A stretch of DNA of 64,000 bases. It comes from Plumapathes pennacea (Eukaryota; Cnidaria; Anthozoa; Antipatharia; Myriopathidae). Location of the stretch: NCBI GenBank assembly GCA_964036295.1, contig OZ038471.1, positions 1,986,501-2,050,500 on the forward strand, in the 5' to 3' direction. Shown here piece after piece: positions 22,318 through 34,914 of the stretch (position 1 is the first letter of the stretch; the number at the start of each line of letters is the position of its first letter). Made by a program: the position numbers and the translations under genes. The notes under the pieces are model-generated. The model made no database searches, was not told the DNA's origin, and worked only from the letters and a program-made list of their open reading frames with translations.

Positions 22318-25300
22318 GTAGAAAACGAGGACATGTTAATTGATGTTATAAGTAATGTAGTATTATAGTTATTCATGGAATTCTCAGCATTTCCCAAGCT
22401 CAAAATGCAGATTCTTCTAATCTTCAATTTTCCATATTGTATAGTATGTGTATATCTCTGGTGAAAAGATAGGCGATCACTCTTGGGAGTGAAAAGCTTA
22501 AGCCGCTTCATAACTACGGATATCACTGCCATTCGCTGTTATAATTTCGATCTATGAACTATTTTAAAGATTTAAACTAAGCGACTGTTACTTTTTTAAG
22601 GTACTATCAAGTAGCCATACTTACATCGGAATATGTCTATTGCCACTGTCGATCTGCCGGCCCCTTTTATAAGTATCTTAGTAAAGGTCAAAACCAGTAA
22701 ATTTCCAATAAGCGTGACCTTCAAATAAATTTTTACAATTAACTATGATACTTTACACACGCTTTTACCGGTTCAAGAACCGTTTTATAAATAATGATAA
22801 ACACACACATCCCGTTTATTCATATATAAAAGCAATAGAACACACTTCCCTGGTCTGTGTACTCACATAGTTTTTATAAACACTTGGAAGAACACGGGAA
22901 AAAAATTCATATTCCCTTGTTCCGCAACAACCTCAGGCAGTTTTGTCTTATATTTCTTTAACAAAATACAATCAATCTGCCCGTGAACCTTACCTCGTAG
23001 AGAACTATGAATACAACGAACACTGTGGAAAGAACTTGGGTAGAGAACTTGAAAGCTGAAATAAATAAATACACTTAATAAACTTGATGGAAATTCAACC
23101 ACAAGGAATGATCACGGCAAATTACCTGGCTCGGGTTTGTAAATTTTATTTCGCAGTTTGACAAACCATCGGCTTCGTTCAGGGACCCTGGGGTGACTAA
23201 CAGAAATCAAATTATGTGAACACAGAGGGGAGAAACGTTAAAAACAGGAGCAATATATACATGACACTTCTCAGTAGTCTATTGTGTCTGTAAGTAAGAA
23301 TCTACAGAAAACATTTTCAAACAACTGTATAAAGTTTGCCAGCGCAAGTACCACTGATGGTAATAAAAATGTATGAATGTCCGTAAAGCTATATGAAATA
23401 CAACAGGTAACTCCAGTATTTCAAAAGTAAATATTTAGTTATCATTACCTTTTCTGTCGGCTTAAAAGGTTCTTCACATAGACGATCTCTGCTTCGTTGA
23501 CAAAGGGTTCACAATCATCACCAGAGGCGCGCCCCTGTTAACCGCATTTTAGAAAAGATTACATCAGTTGGATATTACCTTTTTAAATTTAATCTTAAAC
23601 GATTGGATTTTTGAGGTCATTTTCGAGATGCCTGTTGCCTCTGTTTCAAAACGAGGACCAGTATAAAAACTGTCTTTTGCCATTACTTTGATTTGCAAGG
23701 AAATGAATATACAAGTAAAACTAATTTTATAAGTAAAGCTTTTTATACTAGACCTCGTTTTGGAACAGAGACAACAGGCGTCTGAAAAATGGCCCATTTA
23801 TACCTCATATAGTTACGTTCTTTTTCTTAGTTTGAATTACCTGCACGTGTTTCTGCAAGTATCTAAAAATTGAACGGATCATTCATTCCTTCTCCATCTG
23901 TTTGTTTGTTTGTCTGTTTGTTTGTTTGTTTGTTTGTTTGTTTGTTTGTTATTGCTGTTTCAGTCCATTCATACCTCTCGTGCATAGGGTGTGAACCATT
24001 TGTTTCTCATTTCTTTGAAGAGCAGGAACGCAAACTTTAGCACGAGGAACAGCATGCAAAGATGGGCGAGGAGATTGGTCAGGAATTTCATATAGGTATA
24101 AGCGCTCGACAACTCCTAGTACAAAATAGAAGAACTAAAAATTATTCAGGGACTCAAGTCAGCACACACTTTTGTGAAACTTTGTCTGTCATGCCAACAA
24201 AAAAATAATGTGAAAATTAGAAATCATAAGCAACAAGTGGACCAATCCAAAATTAAAAAAATCAATCAATAAATAAATGAAAACATAAGTTAAAGGGTTA
24301 AATTAATATTTGTTCGTCACTTACCTCAGCATTTTCAGTTTGAAAATTACACTCGAAATCCATGGCAACACCTATGGAAAACCTGGTTTTTGCGAAAACA
24401 CAAAAGTTATCAAGGAGCCAATCAGAACGCGTGAAAAGCATTATTCACTTGTATGGCATATAAAATATGTGACAATACCTGATGGAACTATACAGGACCC
24501 CCATCAATGAGCCCGCCATCTTTTGCTCAGTTGTTAGACAGGCCAGTAAGGGGTAATAGATGATTCCATACAAGAGGACTATAATGATGCTCGCGAAAAC
24601 TGTTCAGGATATAAAAGAGTTCCATTGATCCTACGTCATTCCATTCGAACGTTGATTAACAATGCCCAGAGCAAGAATTCAGTCTGTTTTTTTTTTTTTT
24701 TTTTTTTTTTTACATTTACATTTATTCATTAGATGACACACAAAGATTTATATAAAGAAGTAAGGCCAAAGCCAGTGGCTTAAATGGCTTGGGGTCAACA
24801 GATGAATTAAGTGTTTCATCGCAGAGGTGACGCACTCAGCAAATACAATGTTACAATAACAAATAGCAAATTAAATTAAATTAAATTAAATTAAATATAA
24901 ACCTAACAGCAACAACAACAGAACTAACATTCCTATAAAGAGTAGGTTGAACTAAGCTTCAGTTGACTCAGTTTTGAGTAGTAAATAACAAATGAATTCC
25001 CTTTGTAGGCAAATATCTTTTTTGGCCTTCTCGTGTGTAGTGCAGAAAACTGTTCAATGCTGTACTGTTCCGTGTGTAGTGCTATTGTTGTGCTATGCTG
25101 AGCTTTGCTGTGTTGTGTTGTTGTGTTTTGATGTGCAATGCAGTGCTGTTTTTACTATATAACGTGTTTTATGATGTTGTTTCTCTTTTTCACATTATAT
25201 GTATATGTCTCATTCTCTCGGTTTTCTGCAGAGTAGCACTTATAGAGCACCAACCTTTTGTCCAGGGTGGGCCAACAATATTGAGTACACGGTTTTGATC

Positions 25301-27123
25301 AATAATAAGTTGAAGTATTTTTGAAGCGGTCGTCCCAAATGCGGCAACGATTGCGTATCTGTTGTGGGAGCCCCTTAGAAAGTTCACTGGGCTGATAATG
25401 GAGTGAAAGTAACGAAAATCAGTAACGTACGTGATCGTTGTAAAATCCTGGCATGCAAAGTAGCTGCAAACTAGGAAGAAGCCTAACTCATTCATAGTTT
25501 TGTTCGTAATATCATGCATTATAAAAATTACTTTCTGGTACAGAGAGTGCAGAAATCTTTCTAGAGAATAAGACAAAATCTTCAGGTGTGACATACATAA
25601 CAATTCCAGGGCGGCCATCACAATACTGAGGCCATCTGTAAGCTCTCCGCCTCAAGAATGCCAACACTAAAATTATGCCAATCTGCAAAATGAACCAACA
25701 GGCCCCTCCCTTTAGCAGCACATTAAACACATTGAGAAAATGCGTGTGGTTTTTCTATCCTAGCGACCGTTTTTGCCGTCATTTACCTCTAGACTGCAAT
25801 CTTGGACAAACTGTTGAGATACAGCACTGATCCTGCAGTTCCACCCGAGATGTGATATTTAAAACTCCTCCCGTTTTGTTTCAACAGACAGGCCAGTTCA
25901 GTGTGCTCACAAAAATGCAACATTGTATCTGGGGAGGGGGGAATGAGTGGGGGGGTGGGATGATTTGTCGGCACGAAAGTAGAAAAATGCTTCGCCGAGC
26001 CATTTGTCTCAACAGGTTTTGTCCAAGATTGTAGCTACTTCCACGGTCACAGATGTTCAACCGTGTTTAGTGTTTGACTAAATGAACCTAAACACAACAA
26101 TTAACAGGATACGTTTTCAGTTTGCACTACTCACTGCCGGTGCGAGACATCCCAAGTCAAACGTGGTGGAGTCGATTGATGGCACACACCTAATAAAGCA
26201 AGTCATCAATTCATTGGACAGTTACTAAATTCAGTAAACTTATCTTTTATATATACTAGCTTCTTTGTCAGTGAATTCATGAAGGGTTAATATTCGATGC
26301 TCAGATCGCCCGGAGGCAAACGTAAATATATTTATAGTTGGTACGAGTGCCATGGTTAGGCGTTACATTTTGCGTTACTTTACTTCTCTCGGCTTGTCAC
26401 GCACAACTTCGGAAAACTGAACTGGGTTAATCATTATTGACACATGGTAATTTTTATCACGCTCACAACAACAGCTGCAATTTGGTGGCATGACGTTCGG
26501 GTTTTTGTGTGTACCTCGCCATTCCTAAATAGTATCAACGGTTTGAAGAAACCACTAATAAACCACATGCCAGCGAATGTTCCGATTCTAAAACCGTAAC
26601 TGATCCAAACTGACTACGATCACGCTGATTGTAGCTCGGCCGATTCAAAACTAGAAACGTCAACAAATACGCTATGTGTTAACTTCAAATATAACATCGA
26701 CGCGCCCGCCCAGTCAAAATTCGGCCCGACGTGTTCGGTTTTTAGGGCCCCGCGCATACTTTGATCACTATATAAAGATGGGGTCGACCAAGATCGGTAT
26801 TCAGATTGGTACGCGAGCTATGTGAATCAAATCACTAGGATGATTCGATCTGGGATATATCGCCCCGGTACTGTTTAAAACTGGCCAGCATTTAGCCTGG
26901 ATTGACCTAAGATCGACCTAGCTTCCATTAGTGTGAACGAACGGGCCTTGTAAATCTTCACTGGGTATATGCCCTGCATATTAGTTACTTGAAGGGGCTG
27001 TGGTTTGCTCCTTTCACAGCTTCAGGTGATTTGTGCACGCAATTGCGACTACAAACCTCGCTTCGCGCTATAAAATCACAAATGAACTCACTCTTCGGCC
27101 GCTGTGGCATTATCCGCTGACAT
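18532..27123 (-). CDS. STRA6-like multi-pass receptor/transporter, copy A, 19 exons, 611 aa
   Basis: STRA6 family proteins are plasma-membrane proteins that move retinol between its carrier and the cell. Exons: 27092-27123, 26135-26189, 25597-25682, 25255-25391, 24479-24599, 24325-24382, 23975-24115, 23449-23534, 23126-23196, 22994-23055, 22625-22718, 22206-22281, 21970-22045, 21547-21595, 21315-21438, 20820-20927, 20162-20325, 19299-19406, 18532-18719. Every phase matches; the sum is 1836 nt. Family landmarks: LAFLRRR...GRPGIV (aa 38-57), YYPLLAC, KIYKPEP, FLDVLVGA, LPRLDRSS (496-503), VAHKHPVLL, and the C-terminal NRWFLALTLMRNPS (566-579), which parallels the vertebrate STRA6 C-terminus. 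The length is slightly below human STRA6 (667 aa). It is the most diverged copy, with a longer tail and a GT donor at exon 17. The ligand is not known. Confidence 0.9.
19661..20014. mobile_element. MITE-like element (copy 1 of a family also at 50805-51156)
   Basis: This 350-bp segment in intron 17 of copy A matches, in reverse orientation, a segment between C and D. Both begin or end with AGGTTA...CACGGGAAGG and GTCGTGTAATAA, and share the interior (TCGAGCCTGCTTCAGGCGAG, CCTGACGAGTGCAATACGCT-like stretches). Short frames on it are not genes. Confidence 0.75.
22282..22314. repeat. A-run (about 30 nt) forming the pyrimidine tract of copy A exon 12
   Basis: On the minus strand this is an uninterrupted T-run directly before the acceptor CAG of exon 12 (22206-22281). 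Confidence 0.85.
22388..22498. mobile_element. Degenerate MITE of the CCCTTTCACTCCCAAG family
   Basis: CCCAAGCTCAAAATGCAGAT at the left and ATCACTCTTGGGAGTGAAAAG at the right match the ends of the elements at 4451 and 5343. It lies in intron 11 of copy A. Confidence 0.5.
23898..23950. repeat. (TTTG)n microsatellite
   Basis: About thirteen TTTG units with one variant (TCTG), in intron 7 of copy A. Confidence 0.9.
24687..24990 (-). mobile_element. Probable retroposed 3' end with poly(A) tail
   Basis: Read on the minus strand, a 3'-end-like sequence contains AATAAA about 15 bases before a run of about 26 A (plus-strand T-run 24687-24712). A (TTTAA)n-like tract lies further upstream (24870-24896). 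This fits a non-LTR retroposon or retrocopy tail in intron 4 of copy A. No coding part remains. Confidence 0.5.
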
Positions 27124-28074
27124 TATTTCCTGCACCTCTCGTTCACAACACGAATTGATCCAGACGTCACTGAATTGACAACGCATTCAATTGATAAGTC
27201 ACTTATTATTCATATTCAACTTTGACTCAGACTGGTGCAATTACAGAACGCCTGATGTGACTTGTCTATCCTTGCGTTACGTCGCTACGTTGACTTTTAC
27301 TTATTCATAAACTTTGAAAGTTCAAGTCGGTGCGCGTCTCTTCAGTAGCTGCAATAATGTTTTAAATATTCCCTGATTGGTCCTCGACTTTGATATGCAG
27401 ACATCGTCTATTAGCTACAGATGTAAAAGGAAAGTGTCCAAAAGGCGCGTACTCAGTTTCATGAGATATATTGTATAGAGAGAACTTTAAGATTAGACCT
27501 GTAAAATGTCTAATTAAAGTCTTGAATAGGTTTGCGGATCCTTGACCAGGAAAGTCCACACAGAAAGGCGCGTACCCAGTTTCATGAAATAGATTGTATA
27601 GAGAAAACTTTAAGATTAGACCTGTACAATGTGTAATTAAAGTCTTGAAAAGGAAACTCTTCTTTGCAGATCCTTGACTAGTACTTCGCACACACCGCAA
27701 AGCGATAACAGTCCCTCGTATCAGCAGTGTTATTTTATTATCATTCTGGCAACAACCCAGGTTCACACTGTAAAGAGCTCAAAATCGACTTTAGTGTAAC
27801 TATAAGTCTAACTCAGCAAAACAGTGCTATGTGAACGACTAAGTTTAACCAGGGTAAGAATCAACTTTAATCATGCAACTTCAATTAACTTTCTCCTTTG
27901 AGCTTTGGAGTCAAAGGGTTTTAAAGAACTCAAAATTGACTTTAGTGTAACTGTACGTCTCACTAAGCAGAACAGTGCTATGTGAACGACTAACTTTAAC
28001 CAGGGTAATAATCAACTTTAAGCATGCATGCAACTTCAACTTTTGTCAACTTCAACTCTCAAGTGAAAGATGAG
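27124..28074. other. Intergenic spacer between copies A and B
   Basis: The spacer holds the 5' flank of copy A and the 3' flank of copy B. It contains a direct tandem duplication (27431-27681) and array-specific repeat motifs (CGACTTTAGTGTAACT, AACAGTGCTATGTGAACGAC) that recur in the other spacers. Confidence 0.6.
27431..27681. repeat. Direct tandem duplication, period about 122 bp
   Basis: Two units each contain GGCGCGTAC.CAGTTTCATGA, TTTAAGATTAGACCTGTA and TAATTAAAGTCTTGAA, and both end GATCCTTGAC. Units run about 27431-27550 and 27551-27681, with modest divergence. A minus-strand frame of 134 aa across it is an artefact of the repeat. Confidence 0.8.
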
Positions 28075-28430
28075 TTAAGCGACTGCCTGTTCTTTACTCT
28101 TCACGCTGACAGGCATCTCAAGTTTCTGGGCATTCAGGTGTCTTTTTCTGAACGTCAGCAGGCTTGGATTACGCATTAATGTCAGAGTCAGAAACCAGCG
28201 ATTCAAAGCTTTCTGAGAAAAACGAGCATTTTGGTTCCTGGTGGTTATGTAGGGAACTGCAAAGAAATAAGAGTGAGACAAAATTTATTGAGATGATCAC
28301 AGTTTCAGAAACATTCGCAATAGTTGGTCAAATGCGCAGAATAGCATGGAATACATAAATCAAACCTGTAAGATTCCCCCTTCCAAGAATTTGCTCGCTC
28401 TCCTTTTTGTCGGAATATAACATTACGGTA

Positions 28431-28626
28431 AGGCCCCACCCATGCACACTAATTCGTTTTCGGTTGAAAACGCACACTTTTCATTGAGTTTTTGATTTTC
28501 GTCCACACGGCCAAAGCGATGACTTGAAACAAAAGTTTCTGAAAACGGTTCCCAAAGTGGAGACTTTCAAAAACGGATGCGTTTAAAACGGAACTTTTTG
28601 AAAACGCATTAGTACGGGCGTATAGC
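28431..28626. mobile_element. MITE-like element with GTTTTCGGTTGAAAACGCA-type repeats
   Basis: AGGCCCCACCC at the left, internal TTTTCGTCCACACGGCCAAAGCG, and complementary AAAACGCA/TGCGTTTAAAACG motifs. Shorter versions lacking the right half sit at the same intron 18 place in C (39840-39940), D (51796-51896) and E (61799-61900). Confidence 0.55.
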
Positions 28627-29657
28627 TAAGTGTATGACAGTGAAGGAGGAGGAGTCTTGATCCTAGGGATTGTGTTTCACATACAAAAAATAACCAGAGA
28701 AAAAGAAAGATGCTTACGTGCAGATTGGTTGATTTGATGTTTCTTGTTGATATCGAGGAGGTGGCAAAACACGAGAAGCACTGGATGTCTATGCGCGACC
28801 AACACGTGCACCAAACCAACGTAAGACATGTAACCTGGCAACATACACACAATAAATATACAAATCTAACACTTCAAAAGGTTAGTTACGAAACAATATT
28901 GAATGTCTGATAGAAACAACACTCACTGCGAAACCGAAAATTCATCACCTCGAGCTTTCTTAGAACCAGTTCTGTTATCCGTCATGAACTTGATACATTA
29001 TCTAAGGATTTGAAATTCTTCGTTCTATATATTTGTTGCTGCTCGTTCCATTTCGGACACTCTAAAAGCCACTCAAAAGGTCACTTTGTGAATTTTGGGT
29101 TCTATCCCTGTTTAGTTGGCCCAAAATACTCGCCTTTGTCTTGTTTCTGATAGCCCTGCATCAAAGATGAGCGGTCAAGTCTTGGAAGAAACAAACTTCC
29201 GTATATAAAGACTCTTGCAAGCAGCTTCAAACCACTCAAAGCACCAACCACCATGTGGAGGAAGAAGAGGAAGAATGACATCACGTTGTATGCTTCCCTG
29301 AAGAAAAGAGAATATAATCATGCAGATTCTCCCAACCATTTAGTAGAAAATTGTATGAGTGATGTGGTGAGAATTGATAGTTCATCTGAGCAACTTATCA
29401 AAAACCTAATTCTCCATACTATACAATATAGCTCTGGTGAGATATTGAGAGGGAAAATTGAAGTTGAAGTTAAAGTCAAACCTCATGGACAGCGGGGATA
29501 AATTAAAATGTTTTTATTATGTGTCAGATACCTGTTGTTGATAGTGACCGTATTATTAGGATACTCCAAATCCTTAAAAGCAATATGTGCAAGGAGAAAC
29601 TGAATCATCCAAAATGGAACCAGCTGTGAAAACATAGGAACTGCAAGAGAATAATAA

Positions 29658-29763
29658 TAATGCATAATTCGTAACAATAATACTACTAATAATGATGATG
29701 ATAATAATAATAATAATAATTATTATTATTCCCACGCCCTGCGTTATTATTATTATTATTGTT
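29658..29763. repeat. (TAA)n/(TTA)n microsatellite in copy B intron 15
   Basis: Interrupted TAA/TTA units lie a few bases upstream (minus strand) of the exon 16 acceptor. The homologous arrays in C, D and E are purer and longer. Confidence 0.85.
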
Positions 29764-30441
29764 ATATTTTTCATATACGTTTCGTTGCAGTTCATATAGT
29801 TACGTTTCGTACAACAGTAAAATCAACCGTTTTGTTACTTTGTTTTCTTGTTTGTTGAGTGAGTGAGACCATTTATTCACATGGTACTCATTCTCTATTC
29901 TGTTTGCACAGTCAGTTTATGAAATGCTGCAAGACTCAGAAAGCTAAGTCATCAAAGTTAAATCTCAAGAGAGACTAAGTACAGCGTTGTAGTAGTATTC
30001 TCAGATTACAAAACAAACACGGAGTATCATGATAGTTCACATTATATATTTAACTCCCACTAGTTTAAACTAATTTGGGGCATAATTTATCATAAAAATG
30101 ATCTTACAAGATTAAAATATTTTCCCAACTTACCCAAAGGTCTTTAGCCAGTCGACTACCAGGTCCTTCAGTTCAATTCCAAATAGTGCCTCACTCTTTA
30201 TCACACACGACAGTATTAGGAAAAAAATAGACAAGTAGAGAACACACAAGGAATATCCTGCAAACGAAAGCATACTTTATCATCCCGTTACGGTATATAG
30301 TAAGAGGATAAATCAGGGCAAAGCGAGAATAGGCGCTTTGCATCAGGCTGGTCACATGACCAAAATCTACCACGTGGTGTGTCTTGGTAACTTTTCCCAT
30401 ACAAATATTTTTAAAAATTCTGAATTTCAAAATGCTGCCAA

Positions 30442-30581
<140 letters not shown>

Positions 30582-31249
30582 ATTCATATACTCTCCTTCA
30601 TATTTTTTAAGCTCTTTCCTAGCACTCGAAAAGCCTAAAGTGACGAGTTAAAGACACGTGGTAGAATTTGGTCATGTGACCAGCCTGATGCGAAAGGCCT
30701 ATTGAGGAACAATAAGATACCCCAGAAAATGTACGCCACTTGGTAGCCAGAGTATCGCAAGCTTGTTCCCTATAAAACAAAAATAGACAACAGGTGATTC
30801 ACGAGAGAGCTACATGCACACAAACAGAAAAAAAGCTTGCACTTCTCGATAGGAGATGCATTATAAGTATCAACAACAAACCAAAATAACACGATACAAA
30901 CTAAGAAACCTAGAAACGATCAACATAAATCAAGAACTAAAATCTATAGACCCAAGTAGTGTTTAGTTACCACAATTTAACAAGGGATAGTTTTACGTCT
31001 AAATGAAATAAAAAACTATTTTATTTAATATTAAATAAATATCATTATATATTTATCAAATAGTATTTAGTTACCACAAATTTAACAGGGGATAGTTGTA
31101 CGTCTGGAAAGACACCTTCACTTGACCGCCACAAGCGTGTTATGTTATTCCTGGAAGGAAATGATATAAAAATTTATAGAACTACACGCAAAAGGAAAAT
31201 GACAAATGTTTATTATTTTTTCCTGAGCGCAAGCGGCAAGATAACTGGC

Positions 31250-31405
31250 CATACAGTGTACACAAACAAAAGTAACGAAACAATATTTTTTATTTGTTAT
31301 GTTTCTTAAAGGTTGCTTACCTGTGGTCATACAGCGTACACAAACAAAAGTAACGAAACAATATTCTTTATTTGTTATGTTTCTTAAAGGTTGCTTACCT
31401 GTGGT
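31250..31405. repeat. 78-bp direct duplication that copies a splice donor
   Basis: Units 31250-31327 and 31328-31405 are nearly identical (CATACAG.GTACACAAACAAA ... GCTTACCTGTGGT). The second contains the true donor of copy B exon 12 (CACAG|GTAAGC at 31399/31398); the first carries a decoy donor 78 bp downstream in the transcript. Using the decoy would bring in a stop at once. Copies C and D have one unit only. Confidence 0.85.
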
Positions 31406-31499
31406 TTTTCATAAAAAAGAATAACGTTACGAGAATAGGAATCCAGGCCGTGTTCACAGCAGCATATAAACTGCCTGAAAAAGACACCGCATATAGTCA

Positions 31500-31985
31500 T
31501 ATATATAGCCTTCATCAGATTGTACCGTCTTATATATAGCCTTCATCAGATTGTACCGTCTAATATTTAGCCTTCGTCAGATTGTACCGTCTAATATATA
31601 TCCTTCGTCAGATTGTACCGTCTAATATATATCCTTCGTCAGATTGTACCGTCTAATATATAGCCTTCATCAGATTGTACCGTCTAATATATAGCCTTCA
31701 TCAGATTATACGGTCATATATATAGCCTTCATCAGATTGTACCGTCTAATATATAGCCTTCATCAGATTATACCGTCTAATATATAGCCTTCGTCAGATT
31801 GTACCGTCTAATATATAGCCTTCGTCAGATTGTACCGTCTAATATATAGCCTTCGTCAGATTGTACCGTCTAATATATAGCCTTCATCAGATTGTACCAT
31901 CATATATATAGCCTTCGTCAGATTGTACCGTCTTATATAGCCTTCTTCAGAATATACTGTCTAGACTTTATCAGATTCTACCGTC
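31500..31985. repeat. 31-bp minisatellite, about 16 units, copy B intron 11
   Basis: The unit is TATATAGCCTTCATCAGATT followed by GTACCGTCTAA, with variants (TTCGTC, ATATCC). Homologous sites have about one to two units in C (42528-42560 plus a fragment near 42858) and about three in D (54585-54666). Confidence 0.9.
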
Positions 31986-32494
31986 GTAATGGGCAATACA
32001 TAAGTTGCTAGGCGTTTACTTATAATACATAGCCTTCATCAGATTATCCGAAAGATACTTTGTTGTGTTTTGCAAAAAATAAAAAGAGTGATCCTTTACA
32101 ACCAAGAGTATTAGCAGTGATTTACAGTAAACCCGCACTAACTTTTGTTTAAAATACACTATTGTGCAAAAATGGTTATTGATACTCAGTAGAATAAAAA
32201 CTAAGTGAGCTAAATAGCTAAATAGATTAGTTCCAGTTTCAGTGTAATGCGCCCTATTTGCTTGCTCGCATATAAATTCCTTGAGCTCACAAGGTATTGC
32301 CTTGTACCTCACTCTAACTCAATTTCATTACCTGTTAGTATATCAACCCACAATTGCCAGGACGACAGCAAGCTTGGTGCCCTCTTCCATACGATCGCAT
32401 ACGATGCCACATAAAAATTTCCAAAGACAACGAACTAGTGATCAAACAAAATCCTTGGTTAAACATTTATATAAAATAACTTTGATACCACGCG

Positions 32495-32770
32495 CGCCCT
32501 GATTGGCTAAATAACCGTGTTAGATGAGAGTATATTACACGCTGACGCGATACGCGATGTTTTTTACTTGGCTAATTATTTTATAAAAGAAATATATAAC
32601 GTGTTCCCGTGTGATATAGCCTCATCTAAACACTTGGGAAGTTGGGAGAACACTCGAGTAGCGCCGGAAACCACTCGGCGGCCTCGTGATTTCCTTACGC
32701 TACTCTCGTGTTCTCCCAACTTCCCGCGTGTTTAGATGAGGCTATATTACACGGTGACGCGTTATATATA
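32495..32770. mobile_element. Fold-back MITE private to copy B intron 10
   Basis: Inner arms GTGTGATATAGCCTCATCTA (from 32609) and its near reverse complement (to 32752) contain AACTTCCC.../...GGGAAGTT and a GTAGCG/CGCTAC core. Outer parts carry TATTACACGCTGACGCG and TATTACACGGTGACGCG. Copies C and D read straight through at this place. Confidence 0.75.
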
Positions 32771-33456
32771 TTTTAAATAATTAACAAAGTCAGGTGCCAT
32801 TCACTCAATCTGGACGTAAAACCAAAGTGTCGCAAATCCCAAATTGTCCATCCATAAACCCACAATGTAATCGTAATAACTGCAGTGTCAGTGACCATTT
32901 TCGGAATAACCGAAATCAGAATTTAGGAGAGAGCTTTGTAATCCTCTTTATCTTCTTGACAGAGATATAACACGGCAGCTGGGCAAGCCAAGGATTCAGG
33001 CAAGGGTGTGCCGTTTTGATGAAGAGAAGTGTGTTTTAGCAGAAAATAATTTCTGTGTTACCTGGTATAAGACAAGTACTCCGACAAACAAAGTGGACAC
33101 AACCTGAGTTGAAAACATGAAATCTAAAAAAGGAAAAAGAAAAAGATGCTATTTGTCCAGGCCTTTAGTAATGAGCAGTGTATATAAGGAAGTTGTTAGG
33201 CGTTTACTTACAATAAAGATCGGCTTTATTTATTCGTGATCTTTAAAATAGAACTAAAAATGTCCCGTTATCTATAATTACCTGGTCGAGGTTTGTAGAT
33301 TTTATCGCGCAAGTTAATGTACCACCCAACCAACTGTGGAGGCCTGAAAGAAACGATCAGAAGTGTGGTTACTAAGTTTACAATTTGGACAGAAGACTGT
33401 GTTGTTTTTGCTTTTCAAAATTTGGATAAAACACTCAGCTGTTATAAGATAAATAG

Positions 33457-33545
33457 AAAATATTACATTGGCCGTGCGGAGATACGAATTTTATCTTTGA
33501 GTGTTGATAATGTCTCTCATGAGTCAGCGAAGCGCCGAACGAGTG
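33457..33545. repeat. Half of a fold-back element, copy B intron 8
   Basis: It matches the left arm of the complete palindrome in D at 55567-55700 (ATTACATTGGC.GTGC.GA). The right arm is lost. Copy C has no trace of it. Confidence 0.6.
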
Positions 33546-34914
33546 CTCTAAGACAAAGAAAACAAAACAGCTAAAGTGGCAAGAAAACCTTTACGCGTTT
33601 AAGGGTGCATTCTGTACAGCATTCAGAATTGTTTACCTGTCCTCCAGATTTAGAAGATTCTTCACGTGAATGATCTCTGCATATTTGGCAAGCGGTTCAT
33701 GATCAACAAAAATGGCGGGTCTCTAAAAAAACGAAAATAAATCTCGGTCGTGAATGGTTATAAGTGAATGAACATTAAACCAAAGACAGTGTAGACTGGA
33801 GAAGTCATAAATAATCTATACATGCTATAGTGATATACTTTCTCGAACTTGTAAAAGTGGGGATTTTGTCCATTGTTCTGAATTCAGTTCAAAAGTTCAA
33901 AAATTTATGTTTTGCACAAATCTGAGCTCTTGTTATTTGGGCTGGGTACGTTTAATTGATATCTCCTAGTCCTGAAAAAATTAACAGCGAATTACTATAT
34001 TTCGGCCTTTTTTCACTTAGTTGGTTAAAAGTTAGTAAGCCCTCCATAAAAAATTTATTCGTTGTGGTTATTTAAATTGCGAACATTTTCTTAGGCATTT
34101 CTTTAAATGAGCATTGCATTTTCTTAAGTTTGACTCTTGCTTTTGGTTGTTAATTCACTTTTCTCATTTAGCGAGCTCATCGTAAAGTTGACAACTGTTA
34201 TGACACACAAAACGTCTCTTCAAAATACTCTACAAAGAGGTGATTGAAACGCTTACGACCCTAAAAAAAAATCAGTCCAGGCGCCGGCTTACTCTTTGAT
34301 CTACATCTGCAGCTTGTCTTGACCATCTATTTCTCGCTTCTTTATAGAAAAGGTAGGCAAACTTCAGCACGAGGAACAGCATGCAAAGGTGGACAGGAAA
34401 ATTTGACAAAAATAGAATGTAGTCAAATATTTTGGGTATTCCCTAAAGAAAGAAACAGAAAAAGAGGAAGAGTCAACAATTGGCAGAGTATAGTACCGAG
34501 GAAAGGTAATGGCAATGAAATACGACAAATTTCTTCTACCCACCCAAACTCCGCTAACTTTATTGTTGCACTGGAAGTTAAGCGCAATTCCAACGGAGAA
34601 CCTGCGAAGCAAAAGCAAATACCAATTATGAAAAGGAATAACTCATAAATAATTATATCAATAATAATATTTCAACGTATGTTTTAAGTCATTTTCATAT
34701 ATGTATTTTTTCAACCAATGGGAGTCGTGATTACAAGATCTGCTTCCTTTGGATTCCAATCGTTTTCATACCAATCTTGTTACTAGTCAGTTTATATAAT
34801 ACTTGTTGTAATGTTAATGGTGTAATGATGGTGAAAAAAAGATTGATAGATTAAATGCGAAACTGACACTGTAGAACCATGCAAAAAATGAAATAAAGAA
34901 ATAAATACGTCCCA

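Noticed and set aside
31500..31985. CRISPR-like array
   Set aside because: Units are directly adjacent with no spacers and lie in an animal gene intron, so this is a minisatellite.
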